Assembly: GCA_033782935.1 (NCBI GenBank)
Contig: JAWQEG010001313.1
Coordinates: 496,001 to 560,000 of the forward strand
Length of the DNA: 64,000 nucleotides
Reading direction: 5' to 3'
Source: Petrolisthes cinctipes
Lineage: Eukaryota; Arthropoda; Malacostraca; Decapoda; Porcellanidae
Under the pieces are notes generated by a model. That model was not told the origin of the DNA, did no database searches, and saw only the letters and a list, made by a program, of their open reading frames with translations. Positions 23,794 to 34,360 of the stretch are shown piece by piece; position 1 is the first letter of the stretch; the number at the start of each line of letters is the position of its first letter. The position numbers and the translations under genes were made by a program.

Positions 23794-24412
23794 CCACTAG
23801 GCTGCAGGCATTATCTGTCGCAGCAGCTCTCCAGGGCCTCACTCCTGCACTTGCGGTCACTATGCAAACAACTCATATCACGGCTAATAGCTTGTAAACC
23901 ACTCATGCTACATATATAATTTATAAAGAATATTGAAGTACAAACCTTTAGCTGACTCCTAATGTACTTGTGAAGACTAAAGTGACATCTGAAGGCTTTG
24001 TAGCCAGCTCAAACTGACATCAACTCAAAATTCACTTTTACACTTTTATTTACATATCTAAATACATTTTCACACTCAAATTTTGTTATAAAACATGTCA
24101 GAATCACATTTTTCAACACAACAATATAAAATATAATACCACTGTCGTTTTTCCGTACATATATGGAAATTACAGGAAAAAATGAGTGATGAAAATATGT
24201 CCTTCCACCCTCACTGTCCGAGTAAGACTGACTGGTGGTAGCTGGAAGGGCTGTGGCAAGTCCCTTGGCTCTCAACCTACTTTTGCCGCCCCGAAACTAG
24301 TATGTTAGGGACCGTGCAAATTTAAAAACTGTGCTGTCGAATATATTCTACACCCGTTGTGCTCCAGACTTGTTGCTAGTGTCGAAATTTCTCTACACCC
24401 GAGAATTTAGGG
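23794..24412. mobile_element. Intact TTAA-flanked MITE, copy 4
   Basis: 619 bp starting CCACTAGGCTGCAGGC and ending GAGAATTTAGGG, with TTAA exactly on both sides (23790-23793 and 24413-24416). TTAA targets are used by piggyBac and Kolobok elements. Only the outermost few bases are inverse (CC.CTA), so the superfamily is inferred from the target site. It serves as the reference for copies 1-3. Confidence 0.75.
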
Positions 24413-24439
24413 TTAAAGAGTTATTAATAATTTCCCGGT

Positions 24440-24845
24440 TCTTCTGTCCAAAGAAGTGCTTCAGCTGTTTTTCTATCCTCAGTTTCGAATCAAAGGTGGA
24501 TATTGAGTATATGTATGCAACAACCTCACTTACTCTCATGTTCCTGAACTTGACTCTTCTAACTTCTCAACCCTCGGCTTTGGCAGAACTGTCACTCTCA
24601 AACTAAATTCATCTGTGCTGTATAATTCTCCCCTAATTTTGCTGATTATCCAAAATTCTATGACAAGCTCACCTCAAATGTGGAACACCCTACTTATATT
24701 CTAGGCCACCTTGGAGATCAGCCCATTATCTTTGACTAGTTCTAGTTTCTCATCCTTCTGAATATACTCTTGAAATTTTATCTCCATTAGGCTACGCTAA
24801 TCACTATACTCTATTTCATCTCATCTGACCAATGGAATTGGAGAA
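24440..24845 (+). pseudogene. Non-LTR retrotransposon endonuclease fragment
   Basis: Frameshifted + strand similarity to an APE-type endonuclease domain: FFYPQFRIKGGY, VYVCNNLTYSHVPELDSSNF, then ICAVYNSP and DYPKFYDKLTSNVEH-like pieces in alternating frames, ending near GHLGDQPIIFD. The order matches a jockey/CR1-like ORF2 known from crustacean genomes (recalled resemblance, not searched). Heavily decayed. Confidence 0.55.
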
Positions 24846-24939
24846 TTATTTGTAAAATGGCAATATTGCATTGCCAGCTCGTGATTGGCTGAACAGACAT
24901 TGTCCTTTACCCTTGACTTGTTATAATCATTTAAATTAA

Positions 24940-25426
24940 CCCTTCATTATATGATGCTGGGATGCAAAGAACATTCTCATTTGTTATTATATATATGCAA
25001 ATCATGCCCATCTGCTGCATTGACGATATAAACAGACACAAGAAAAAAAAATCAAATCTAAGTAAACTATCTTCAAACGTAAACGAACACAACATTCCAG
25101 TCAATTTTATTTCTCCCCATATTACTTAGATAAATAGATATCCGTCTTCATAGGCACTCTTAAAAGGTATTCTAATATTTATTGAATAAAAATTGCATGA
25201 GTATTGTTATAATATAGCCAGAAATATGAGGTGAGCTAGAACAGCTGTGAGGCTAGGGGCGGTAAATGGAACAGCCATTCTCTACACACACCCTCTATTG
25301 TGAACCTAATCAAATATGTCAGAGGCGTGCATATTTGAAAAATGGGTCTGTCGACAAATGCCGACACCCTCTGTCACCTACACTTAGTGGTGGTGTCAGC
25401 AATTGTCGACACCCGCAGTTTAAGGG
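24940..25426. mobile_element. TTAA-flanked MITE, diverged subfamily
   Basis: TTAA at 24936-24939 and 25427-25430 brackets a 487-bp segment. It starts CCCTTCATT and ends GACACCCGCAGTTTAAGGG. Its right end is a diverged version of the copy-4 terminus (GGGTGTCGAC...TTTCAAATATGCACG on the reverse strand). It separates the endonuclease and RT fragments on either side. Confidence 0.6.
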
Positions 25427-25430
25427 TTAA

Positions 25431-25640
25431 AAGCTTTTGATGGCACACAGCTTTAATTTCCAAACTGCCCTCATGCGGTTTCTATCAGTCCCTCTGTGCT
25501 TATCATTGTGATCTTTTCTGACCATTCTATAGCTGCTGTTGTAGATGGTTACTGTTTTTCCTCTAAGCCCATCAACAGTGGTGTTTCTCAGGCTTCTGTC
25601 CTGTCACCTATCTCTCAGAACTGTATCCTGCTGTACCCAT
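25431..25640 (+). pseudogene. Non-LTR reverse transcriptase fragment
   Basis: In the + frame DHSIAAVVDGYCFSSKPINS followed by GVSQASVLSPI reproduces the RT block usually written GVPQGSVLSP. Upstream, ISKLPSCGF-like residues precede it. It is probably from the same insertion as the endonuclease fragment at 24440-24845. Confidence 0.6.
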
Positions 25641-25839
25641 GATCATCATACTGCCTTCCAGAAAACACATATACATACTGTACCATCCCAATACACCTTA
25701 TATTATTGAATACTTAATAATATTGTAATGGGAAAATGTAATCACAGCAATATGCAAAATACATTTGTTAAAGATATCGAACTGAATAAAAAAAGAGTAA
25801 ACAAATACAGTAATAACGTCGTCTGTATACACCAGGTAT

Positions 25840-26879
25840 ATCTTGCCAGTCCGCCACCGCGCAGTGCCACCAGTAGTATCACATCGTCTGCACTCTGCTA
25901 GACAGTCCACACTCGCATCTCACTGGCCACCAACATCCACTCTGCCAATTGTTATTATGTGTAAAGTTAGTGTTTCATTCCTACTGTCTACACATACCTA
26001 TCAGACGAAAGACGAGGCAGGTGGAGGATCATCCGCTGACTCGTCGTCCATTTGTATGGAGGGAGGGGAAGTGGGGGTGTCCGAGTTGCCAGATGTCGAA
26101 GGCTTACTTGTTGTCTTTGTTAAAAACATGGTTATTGGAAGCTGCTCCCTCTCACGCTTCATCTCCTTCAGCATTTCTTGATAAGGAACAAATGCAGCTT
26201 CCACCCCATTTTTCACTTTTATGGCGCTGTCTAGAGATGGGTCATATGACATAATTAAAGAGTAAACCTGCTGCATACTCGCGATAATTCCCCAATCTTC
26301 TCCAGCGCCCATGCTTGTGGCGAATAATTTCCACTCGCTTCCTCTTCCTTTAGCAATTCTTCCAATTCATGTGAGGTGAGTTCTTTCTCACTTTTCTTTA
26401 TGTAGCACACAGTCGATTCGTTCACTCCAGACTCCCGACTGCAAGCAGCATCAGCTCATACCACGAAGTTTATCAAGCAAAATTATCTTCTCGCTTAAGG
26501 TCATCACTTTCATTGACCTTTTAATATCTTTGGAGTCCTTTCCAACACTTTCCAACACAACAAGAGCCTAGCTCGCATATTGGCGCCATGTGGAATGCAC
26601 GTAGGAAACGAGAGACGAAATAATCACTGTGCGTTCACTCGGAGACGACTGTGTGAGTGAGTGAGTGGACACTGGACAGAGGACTGTGGGTGATGCGCGG
26701 AGCTTTGGCTCGCTTTCAGGGTGGCAGGAACCAAGACAGAAGGTGGAGTAGGTATAGCGCCATGGTTGAAATTGACGCAAAATTAATATTTCATTTTAAA
26801 TACTTCTGCTTTCAAAATCCGCGATTGGTCAAGCAGCGACAAAAAAAAAAATCCGCAAAAAATTAGGGTCTACTTTACA
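25840..26879 (-). mobile_element. Tigger/pogo-like element (approximate bounds)
   Basis: The right end reads GTAGACCCTAATTTTTTGCG on the reverse strand, close to the CAGTAGACCCT-type terminus of Tigger elements, near 26879. No matching left terminus was identified, so the left bound is approximate. Confidence 0.45.
26001..26513 (-). pseudogene. Tigger/pogo-like transposase deletion derivative
   Basis: On the reverse strand from 26513: MKVMTLSEKIILLDKLRGMS, then GVNESTVCYIKKSEKEL, the N-terminal CENPB/psq-type helix-turn-helix of Tigger/pogo transposases, with an in-frame stop. It leads with a frame change into an acidic Ser/Pro-rich tail (26312-26001: MLKEMKREREQ, TKTTSKPSTSGNSDTPTSPP), typical of the transposase C-terminus. 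The central DDE catalytic domain is missing, so it is a non-autonomous derivative. Confidence 0.6.
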
Positions 26880-28240
26880 CTCAAGGCAGATAGTCCCTGA
26901 CCAGGCAATGATGGAGAGCTGCTGTCAGTCTGAAAACGAAAAACTATTATACCAATACCCCCATCAGGAGGTGAGTGAAGCAACGAAATCTTCATGTGCT
27001 CACAATTTGAAATAGACACGTTATATCTGATTGGTCTTACCTGGTGGAACTCCCAGCCAGTTGCCCAGGGGGGCTGACTTTATGCTCTGGGAATACTAGC
27101 CATCCACAATAGGGCTAGAATAAAGATGTTGTAGGATCTGGTCACTTTCTAGTGGATTTGACGAGATCTGCCCACATGGAATAAAAATTCACGTGAGGTG
27201 TACTGCAACCGAGGGCTCCTTTTTTTCCACTGCTGTGTGGACGGCCAGCACACAGGGTGCATAAACCTTTTGCATGCAGCAGTTTAAACTCCCTCCCTCA
27301 TTATGGTCCCTTCAGGACTGGTTTCATGGAAGGTGCAGCCTCTCTTGTAGCTCTTGTGGTAACGTGGACTTGAGCCCACACTACTGGCAGTGGGATCAAA
27401 GACCTTCCCCCCAATTTTCCTGACAGCTGGAGGCCCCCAGACTCCCTGGTCCAGTAAGTTCTGGTCCCACCTTCCTGGGACTTGCTTTTGTAGCCCAGAC
27501 ATATAGGGCCAGCATATCCTTTATTTTATTTGTTTTTTCAATGCGACCAGAGCATACCGGGGGTCTGTGGGGCAGGAGGCCATTGTAACAGTGGTGAGTC
27601 TCTTCACGCCTGTTAAGACCCCACCCGACTGCCACCATCATGTACTCGTGGGTCGTCCACCTCAGCTTGTGAAAATACCGAAAACTCTCATTTATCAGTT
27701 GGGCTGGTATTACTTACCACCCACTCGCCGTCCTTGACTAAGAGCTGGCGTCAGTCCACTTCTACACTTGACTGAATCTACCACTTTCGTCTTCCTGGGG
27801 AATTAAGTTAATTACTCAAGGTTTAGAGTAAACTCGTGGACTTGTCTCTATTTACTGAAGTATATCAGGTTACAGGTTATACTAGGCAACTTGTGTCTCT
27901 CTAAGATATATGTAGGAAGGTAAATCTTCTCGCTAAGGGCAGGACTCCATCCTCCCTAGCAGTCTAGCCCATGGCAGGGCTCCAAGTGCGCCTCTCTTCT
28001 CTGAATCCTTCCTCACGTACCACACCCTTTCGTGCGTGACAGATTGCAACGATGGTGTTGATAATGCTTAGCTTATATATGAAATATAGACATATTACAT
28101 ACAAATTTATATAAGAATAATGTGAGTAAATATATATTTTCCTTTTCTCTTCATACAAGATGACAATATGCAGTTAATTATAGCATAGAAATTAACATAC
28201 AGATAATTACAGAGTGAAATCCAGCAATCAGTGGCTCAGC
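26880..28240. other. Intergenic or LTR-flank sequence
   Basis: GC-richer block (27000-27650) followed by AT-rich DNA. It may belong to the reverse-strand LTR retrotransposon pieces to the right, but no LTR pair was identified. No gene supported. Confidence 0.35.
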
Positions 28241-28249
28241 ATGGAAACT

Positions 28250-28985
28250 TCCCATCATGCTGTCAGATCAGCACCTTTCAAAGGATGTTGTGTCTGGTGA
28301 AACTGGTTTGAACTGCTTTCAACCCTTACAGTATATTCCACCAACCATGGGTGTATCATGTATCGCGAACGTGAATACAGGCGCGGATACATTGCTCGGC
28401 CACGCTGAAACAACTGCATCTCCGCAGTTCAAGATAGAATTTAAATTACTTTCAAACAGTGATCAGCCTTCCTGATTATTAAATTGACTGCCCCAGTATC
28501 AATCAAGAGTGCCCCCGGAACTCCCCCTATTGTTACATTTCCTACGGCTAAGTGATTATTTCTACTAATTACTGATACTATTGAGAATTCTAAGTCTCTA
28601 GGCATTTTCTCCCCATCCTTTGGTCATAATATTTCATCCGACCCTGATCGCCGGATCCCCATACGTTACTTATCCCTCTCCTTTAGGGCACGTACTACTA
28701 CTACGCAATTTGCCGTTGCATGACTATACCATTTATGTACTTCACCCCATTAATTCTATCCGGGAGACACCTAACATCTTTCTGGATGGTAACTATCCTG
28801 ATGTGAATAGAGAAACACTCTACCACGTCCTCTAAACTGGCCTCCACGCACCCCCATGATTGCGCCTCTAGGGTACCCGTTATTATGTGGTCGTCCGTAC
28901 CCTTTATACCCATGAGCGTCGTGACCAACACCACGCAAAAACCTCCCAATGTCCTCATGATCGTCTGTGAATAAATTATTTTGTT
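28250..28985 (-). pseudogene. LTR retrotransposon gag C-terminus and protease
   Basis: Reverse strand, frameshifted. A Gly/Arg-rich region (HAHGYKGYGRPHNNGYPRGA, RGGQFRGRGR) leads to a degraded zinc knuckle (...SHATANC). After it comes a retropepsin block, VTIGGVPGALLIDTGAVNLI, containing the DTGA active-site motif. No reverse transcriptase follows. Probably Ty3/gypsy; decayed by several stops. Confidence 0.65.
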
Positions 28986-29049
28986 ATAGTTTGTGCAAGA
29001 TATTTTCCTGATTTTAGTTGCAATTCTGTCTCATGTTCTAACACTGTCT

Positions 29050-29345
29050 CAATTTCCACTTGAATCATCTATCTGGGAACCTTCTTTATACAATCTACGT
29101 TTACCCTGTGATCAGTATCTGTTACGTTATTTGTTTCTCAATACTCTGTTGACAATATATGGACCCTTGAGTTTAAGAGATAGCTTACTCAACCTCTCTG
29201 GCGTTTTTACCATTTCTACATCTCCTTCCTCAATATATCAATCCCTGGCTATCTTATATTGTTAAGCAATATGTTCTGCCTGTGAGGCCTCCATATGCTT
29301 TCTTACATCCTGCTTACAAGACAAGCTCCTCACATGAAAATCTGG
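29050..29345 (-). pseudogene. LTR retrotransposon integrase C-terminal fragment
   Basis: The reverse-strand frame, with stops, reads DVRKHMEASQAEHIA, YIEEGDVEMVKTPERLSKLS, LKLKGPYIVNRVLRNK. This is the integrase C-terminal beta-barrel pattern (GD.VMVK...PKFKGPY). It lies immediately before the gag-protease fragment, the reverse of normal gag-pol order. Confidence 0.6.
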
Positions 29346-29410
29346 ACATTTGTCTGGAATATTGGTAAACACATCAAATACATCGAATACATATTCATAC
29401 TTGTAAGGAA

Positions 29411-29610
29411 TCTATACAATAAATGACAATCCGTCTCTGTTTGTCCTCTTATAACTCGAAAACGGTTACACCTACATCCAAAACCCATATATATTCTGAA
29501 TCACCATCACCAGGCGCAGGTTTTGGTATGACGTAACATGACGTAACTCTACGTAAAAATTACGTCATCTACTATGAATCCGCGTAACCGGTTTCACTAC
29601 AATCTCCGTT
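29411..29610 (+). repeat. Helitron-type 5' terminal repeat, outlying copy
   Basis: Starts TCTATACAATAAATGACA after an A and continues CGTCTCTGTTTGTCC...CCAAAACCCATATATATT...GACGTAACATGACGTAA. It is diverged from the two copies at 29918 and 30075. Confidence 0.6.
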
Positions 29611-29620
29611 AATATTACAA

Positions 29621-29682
29621 GCATCGGTGGTTCAGTCGTAGACTTCACGCGTGAGACCCGGGTTCAATTCCCGGCCGATACA
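29621..29682 (+). tRNA. tRNA-Gly-derived pseudogene
   Basis: GCATCGGTGGTTCAG at the 5' end and CCCGGGTTCAATTCCCGG plus CCGATACA at the 3' end match the D-arm, T-arm and acceptor stem of eukaryotic tRNA-Gly(GCC). The anticodon stem-loop is largely deleted (62 nt instead of about 71), so it cannot be a functional tRNA. It may be a SINE head or processed relic. Confidence 0.7.
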
Positions 29683-29731
29683 CGCTATTATTATTTTTTT
29701 ATTTTTAGTGTTCACTAACCAAAAATACATT

Positions 29732-29875
29732 AAGTGTGTGTGTGCCTATTTTAATCTTACGTGTGTGTGTGTGTGTTTTAATCTTACGTGTGTGTGTTTC
29801 AATTTTACGTGTGTGTGTATTTCAATCTTAGGTGTGTGTTTTAATCTAACGTGTGTGTGTTTCATCTTAATTAAG
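29732..29875. repeat. Minisatellite (GTGTGTGTTTTAATCTTAC-like)
   Basis: Six to seven degenerate units of about 20-25 nt, each a GT run followed by TTTYAATYTTAC. Confidence 0.75.
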
Positions 29876-30501
29876 GCCCCCATACACGGTGGAACCACAT
29901 CTACTGCATATCTATAATCTATACTATAAATGGCAAACCGTCTCTGTTTGTCCTCTTATAACTTGATAACGGTTACACCTACATCCAAAACCCATATATA
30001 TTCTGAATCATCATCACCAGGCGCAGGTTTTGGTATGACGTAACATGACATAACTCGACGTAAAAAATACGTCATCTATACTATAAATGGCAAACCGTCT
30101 CTGTTTGTCCTATTTTCACTCGAAAACGGTTACACCTACATCCAAAACCCATATATATTCTGAATCATCATCACCAGGCGCAGGTTTGGTATGACGCAAC
30201 ATGACGTAATTCGACGTAAAAATTACGTCATCTACTATAAATCCGCTAAAAAAAAACGGTTTCACTCCCAAGACTATATATTTTGAATCAGCACCACCAG
30301 CAAAGGTTTTTATGACGTAACTTGACGTAAAAATTACGTTAAAATGTCAAATATTTTATTTATCGGTTAAAACCATAAAGAAGAGCTCGAACGGAAATTT
30401 TCCGTTCGAGCTGCTAAAATCGCGCGCCAAATGTACCGCTCGAATAGAAGCTCGAACGAATTTTTTTCCGCTCGAGCCGCTAAAAACGGGCGCCAATTGT
30501 A

Positions 30502-30691
30502 CAGCCATGGCTGATAGTGCTGGACCAGGGTCCAAGGAGTGTTGGAGAGCAACTAGACAGACTTCGAACAAGTGATTTTTCCAAACCATTCTCAACGTTG
30601 AGAGAGGTTTAGAAGACTCACTTTCTCGAACTCTGTTCAGTTGCTCTCCAACACTCCTTGGACCCTGGTCCACCACTATCACCCATGGCTG
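30502..30691. mobile_element. Foldback MITE 1 nested in the Helitron
   Basis: 190 bp, TA on both sides. It starts CAGCCATGGCTGATAGTGCT and ends with the inverse CACTATCACCCATGGCTG. The arms pair over about 90 nt, including GGTCCAAGGAGTGTTGGAGA and its complement. A second copy lies at 51231. Confidence 0.78.
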
Positions 30692-30799
30692 TACAGCTCG
30701 AACGGAAATTTTCCGTTAGAGCTGAAGAAGGCAAAAAGGCTATTTGGAAATTCAGTCAGTCTCGGGCCTTCAAGCTGAAAAGACGTATGTCTTTATGTA

Positions 30800-31013
30800 C
30801 AGCTGGACACATGAATGGGTGGTACAGCCCAAGTGAAAGATGGTTTATTTCTCCCAATATCAAGTTCCATATTGCCAAATAGGAGACATCAGGGGCAGAA
30901 GTCAGTATTGAGGATAGTAATAAAAAGCAAGTACGGTACCTGATACTAGACAATGATAACTCAAATGGGACAAGTATCTTTTACCTGGGCTGTACCACCC
31001 ATGTGTCCAACTG
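30800..31013. mobile_element. TA-flanked MITE 2 nested in the Helitron
   Basis: 214 bp. It starts CAGCTGGACACATGAATGGG and ends with the inverse CCCATGTGTCCAACTG, with TA immediately outside each end. Inverse similarity runs about 32 bp, through GGTGGTACAGCCCA. Confidence 0.72.
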
Positions 31014-31177
31014 TACGTACTGTACGTATGGCAACTGGCAAGCTTCCTGAGATCACCGAATATTTTTAACTAACGCAACAAGACTGAAATGCTTTCACAT
31101 ATTATAAAGTTAATATTGACACTTTCTAAACTCCATAGAGTGCATCTTTCCTGGGCAACGCCGGGTACCTCCGCTAG

Positions 31178-31565
31178 TAAAGTATACATGACAAGAGCTC
31201 GGGCTGCTCGGTCAGACAGCTTGAAGAACTTCAACAACAACAACAATAATACTTAGCATTCATCATTCATGGTGAACAACATATATCACAAGATATTGAA
31301 ACTGCATAAACATTTGAAATTGACGTGGCAATTACATACATAGACATATGTTGATACAAAATATTTCAAGGTTCTAACTAACCCTGTACTGTGCTACCTA
31401 AGCCGTTTAAATCCTGATTATCTACATTTATTATTATTATTATTAAAATAGACCAGAGACACAAAACTGGGAGAGAATGCAAGCATTCTATCAATCCGAG
31501 GACCCCAGCCCCATGAATCCAACCTGAAGAAAAGAAGACAGCTTAGAAAAAAAAAAGATGAGCAG
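31178..31565. other. Intergenic sequence
   Basis: AT-rich with a short (TTA)n at about 31428. Nothing recognised. Confidence 0.4.
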
Positions 31566-33310
31566 TTAGCTTAATAAAATCATATTAGCCCTACTCTTGA
31601 AGCCAGCCAGTCCTACACCATCAAAGACAGATTCACCAAGGCCATTCCACAGAGACACCGACCTAGGGACAAACGATCGACTGTACTGACAGGTTCTACA
31701 GCGCGGCAATACGTGAGCATACATATGGGAGTCCAACGCACCACGAGTGACACGAGCTGGAACATACAGAGGTGGCAGAGAGGAGTTAAGAGGATGCAGC
31801 ACATTACTTCTGATCTTGAATAGCATGCACAATGATGCAACAGAACGACGGTGACTCAGAATACAATCAAGTAAACCGCCGGTAAGAAAATTAGCATTGG
31901 AAACAATCCTATCCAGCAACTTGAGATGGCAATCAGCTGCTGAACACCACACTGGAGAACAGTATTCCAACAGAGGCAACACAAAGGAGTTGTAACACCG
32001 CAGTAACAATGAGTGATCTCCGAACACACGCCAAGCTCTACGCATTATACCTAACTTCTGGGAGACAGACCTTGAAATTGACCGAACATGCCTCTCAAAA
32101 GTCAGCTTGGCATCAAATGTAACTCCCAGGGTAACCAATTTCTCAGACCCCTCCAATACCATCCATCAAGAGTCAAGGGTGGCGATAAAGGATACACCGT
32201 GTGAGACCTAGAGACGACCATTGTCCTAGTCTTGCCAGCATTCAACTTCATACCCCACAACCTGCACCAATCACTAATCCTATCCAGGTCAAGATCCAAT
32301 GACTGAGCAACAGAAATCCTGGCACCAGGGGTCGGCACAACAGCAATAAGAGTGGAGTCATCCGCATAACCATACAGGTCATTCTCCAAGATGTTAAAGA
32401 GTTCAGAGGTATACATTAGGAACAACAACGGCCCTAAGACACAACCTTGGGGAACCCCAGACACTAATTCCACTCCACATGAAGTTACTTTAGCTTCTGG
32501 CTAGCACAGTGCTAGAGTCTGAGGCTGCAATCCTGCGGCCCAGCGTTCGATCCTTGCTCGGGACACGATAAAAATCTTTCACTGATGCCAAGGGTTACCA
32601 CCCTTGTGAGCAAGGGGTGGGGGGTTTGAGTCAGCTGTCTGAGGTCTGACTCGGGTCTCACGTGGGTGGAGAGGTCTTTGGGCCACTCATCATCCTTGTG
32701 ATGCGTGCTATAGTTGTGTTTCATACACACAGTGTGTGCTACACTCTGTCCCATTGACTGCCACTCATTGGCGGACCTTTAAACCTTTTCACTCCGCACA
32801 CCATCCACAACAACATACTAGGATCGAGCAGTGAGCAAATGCGACAACACAGACAGGACTGAACCGCCAACACCAACAGAGCGAAGTCTGTGGAGGATAC
32901 CCAGATAGTTTACCCTATCAAACGCGGCAGAAAAGTCAAGTTGCACCAGTCTAGCCTCACGACCCAACTCCAACGCATTCTGCAGTACATGAGAGACACA
33001 CAGAAGTGCATCACACGTGCCAAGGCCCATTCGATATGCAAACTGTGAGGGTGGGAATAGACCATTACGTTCTATGAAGTTACTTAAATGCACAGCCACC
33101 AGCCTCTCAAACACCTTAGACAACACAGGAGTGATGGAAATCGGCCTGTAATCGCCAACTGAAGATGAAGGAGGGCGCCCCCTTGGGAATTGAGGTAACA
33201 TTAGCAGACCTCCAACATTCAGGAAAACTACCAAGACGAAGTAGTCTCCTGAAGACCACACTGAGGCGGGGAGCTAGGACATCAGCTGTCTGTTTAAAGA
33301 AACTTGTCAT
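31566..33310 (-). pseudogene. Non-LTR reverse transcriptase, split by a SINE
   Basis: Reverse strand. The 33310 end begins within RT (SVVFRRLLRLGSFPECWRSANV). After a frameshift it gives GDYRPISITPVLSKVFERLV, then VQLDFSAAFDRVNYLGILH (motif A). After the inserted SINE come ELVSGVPQGCVLGPLLFLMY and YADDSTLI (motif C), the thumb (WGMKLNAGKTRTMVVSRS), and the C-terminal FVLPLLEYCSPVWCSAA...RSVSLWNGL region ending at 31566. CR1/jockey-type by pattern. The endonuclease is absent, so the copy is 5'-truncated. A stop in the RT core and frameshifts make it inactive. Confidence 0.8.
32484..32795 (+). mobile_element. tRNA-derived SINE inserted in the RT
   Basis: Box-A-like GGCTAGCACAGTGCTAGAG and a box-B-like GCGTTCGATCC sit about 45 nt apart near the left end, then a unique body ending GGCGGACCTTTAAACC. 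The flanks CACTCCACA (left) and CACTCCGCA (right) form a 9-bp target duplication with one mismatch. Removing the insert rejoins VDGVRSE to the GVPQG block of the RT. Confidence 0.7.
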
Positions 33311-34112
33311 GTCTCCTGACTTTTAAACTTGTATTATTCCTTCTACAACGTTTAGTACTGTAACTTTTGATTGTAACTGTAACTATATCTTTAACTGTGA
33401 CTGATTTTGACTTTGCATAAGTAGGAGACAAAACATGTCTAACCACATGTTTGACATCCATATGAGTACACCCAAGAGTACTGTTTCAGTTGAGCACACA
33501 AATCCCAAATGATGCTCAGAGGCACTCCTGCTTAGTCCTCATTCACTGATGAGCTATCATTTTTGATACGTGTCTTTTCACTCAGGCTACAACTCCTGTG
33601 AGAAATACAGACACCTAAAAATTAACCACAATTCACGACCAACAATACTATCTCCACCAGTGCAAGTTTCACTGACCATATAATTGGCGTGAATGTAAGT
33701 CGCTTACTGTACTCAATGTTAACTGTAATTACTGGAAGCTACTACCAAATTATGGCAATCCGTAGTACTTAATTCACTCGAGTAATCTCCATGATCAATT
33801 TGACTAGCGATATGACATGCTGTGTACTTACTTTATGTGTGCTGATCCTCTCACTGTACCAACGTCCATTCCCAACGAACAATACATTCCCCAATATATC
33901 ACATACATATCAATCCATCGAAAACCACAACTCCATGCATTGACTTGGTACACATGAGTGACGTGAAGGAAGAAAGGTTGCTTAAGTATTGCCCGAGATT
34001 CCTGTATCTCCGAAATTGAGTACTCCTCAATTCTATTCATGTGACTGGACTGTTTATCATAGGCCGCAGCCTCCCCTTGTAACCGGAGTTACGTAACATT
34101 AACTGCTTAGGC
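33311..34112. other. Intergenic sequence
   Basis: No coding or repeat structure I can name. Confidence 0.35.
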
Positions 34113-34360
34113 CAGGGGTGTCAAGTGGCCCGGTGCACATTTTCTGCTCTTGACAGTCGGCCTGCCTTTTGTTTAACTTTACACGTAAACACAAGTGTAG
34201 ATAAACTTTACCTTTCTTTCTTATTATTATTATCATTAATCCATTATTATTATATTACTTCCTTAATAAGTGGTATAGATCTGTTTATAATTATCTGTCC
34301 CGCGTACTGTATACCCTAATTAAATGTGGCCCGCTGGGGTAAATGAGTTTGACAACCCTG
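34113..34360. mobile_element. hAT-type MITE
   Basis: Left end CAGGGGTGTCAAGTGGCCCG, right end GAGTTTGACAACCCTG. The CAGGGGTGTCAA terminus and the nearby GGCCCG/CGGGCC are typical of hAT MITEs. The 8-bp flanks match only partly (GCTTAGGC versus GTATAGAC). Confidence 0.65.

Larger units (their letters stand above)
29918..31177 (+). mobile_element. Non-autonomous Helitron
   Basis: The 5' end TCTATACTATAAATGG follows an A. The 3' end GGGCAACGCCGGGTACC... finishes in CTAG followed by T, as expected for Helitrons (5' TC, 3' CTRR, insertion between A and T, no duplication). A GC-rich short hairpin precedes the 3' end. The 5' block is repeated in tandem at 29918, 30075 and partly at about 30246. No Rep/helicase is encoded. 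It carries two nested TA-flanked MITEs. Confidence 0.7.

Noticed and set aside
29411..30345. CRISPR-like array from repeated GACGTAA and CCGTCTCTG blocks
   Set aside because: Units are long, unevenly spaced and part of Helitron ends; the genome is eukaryotic.
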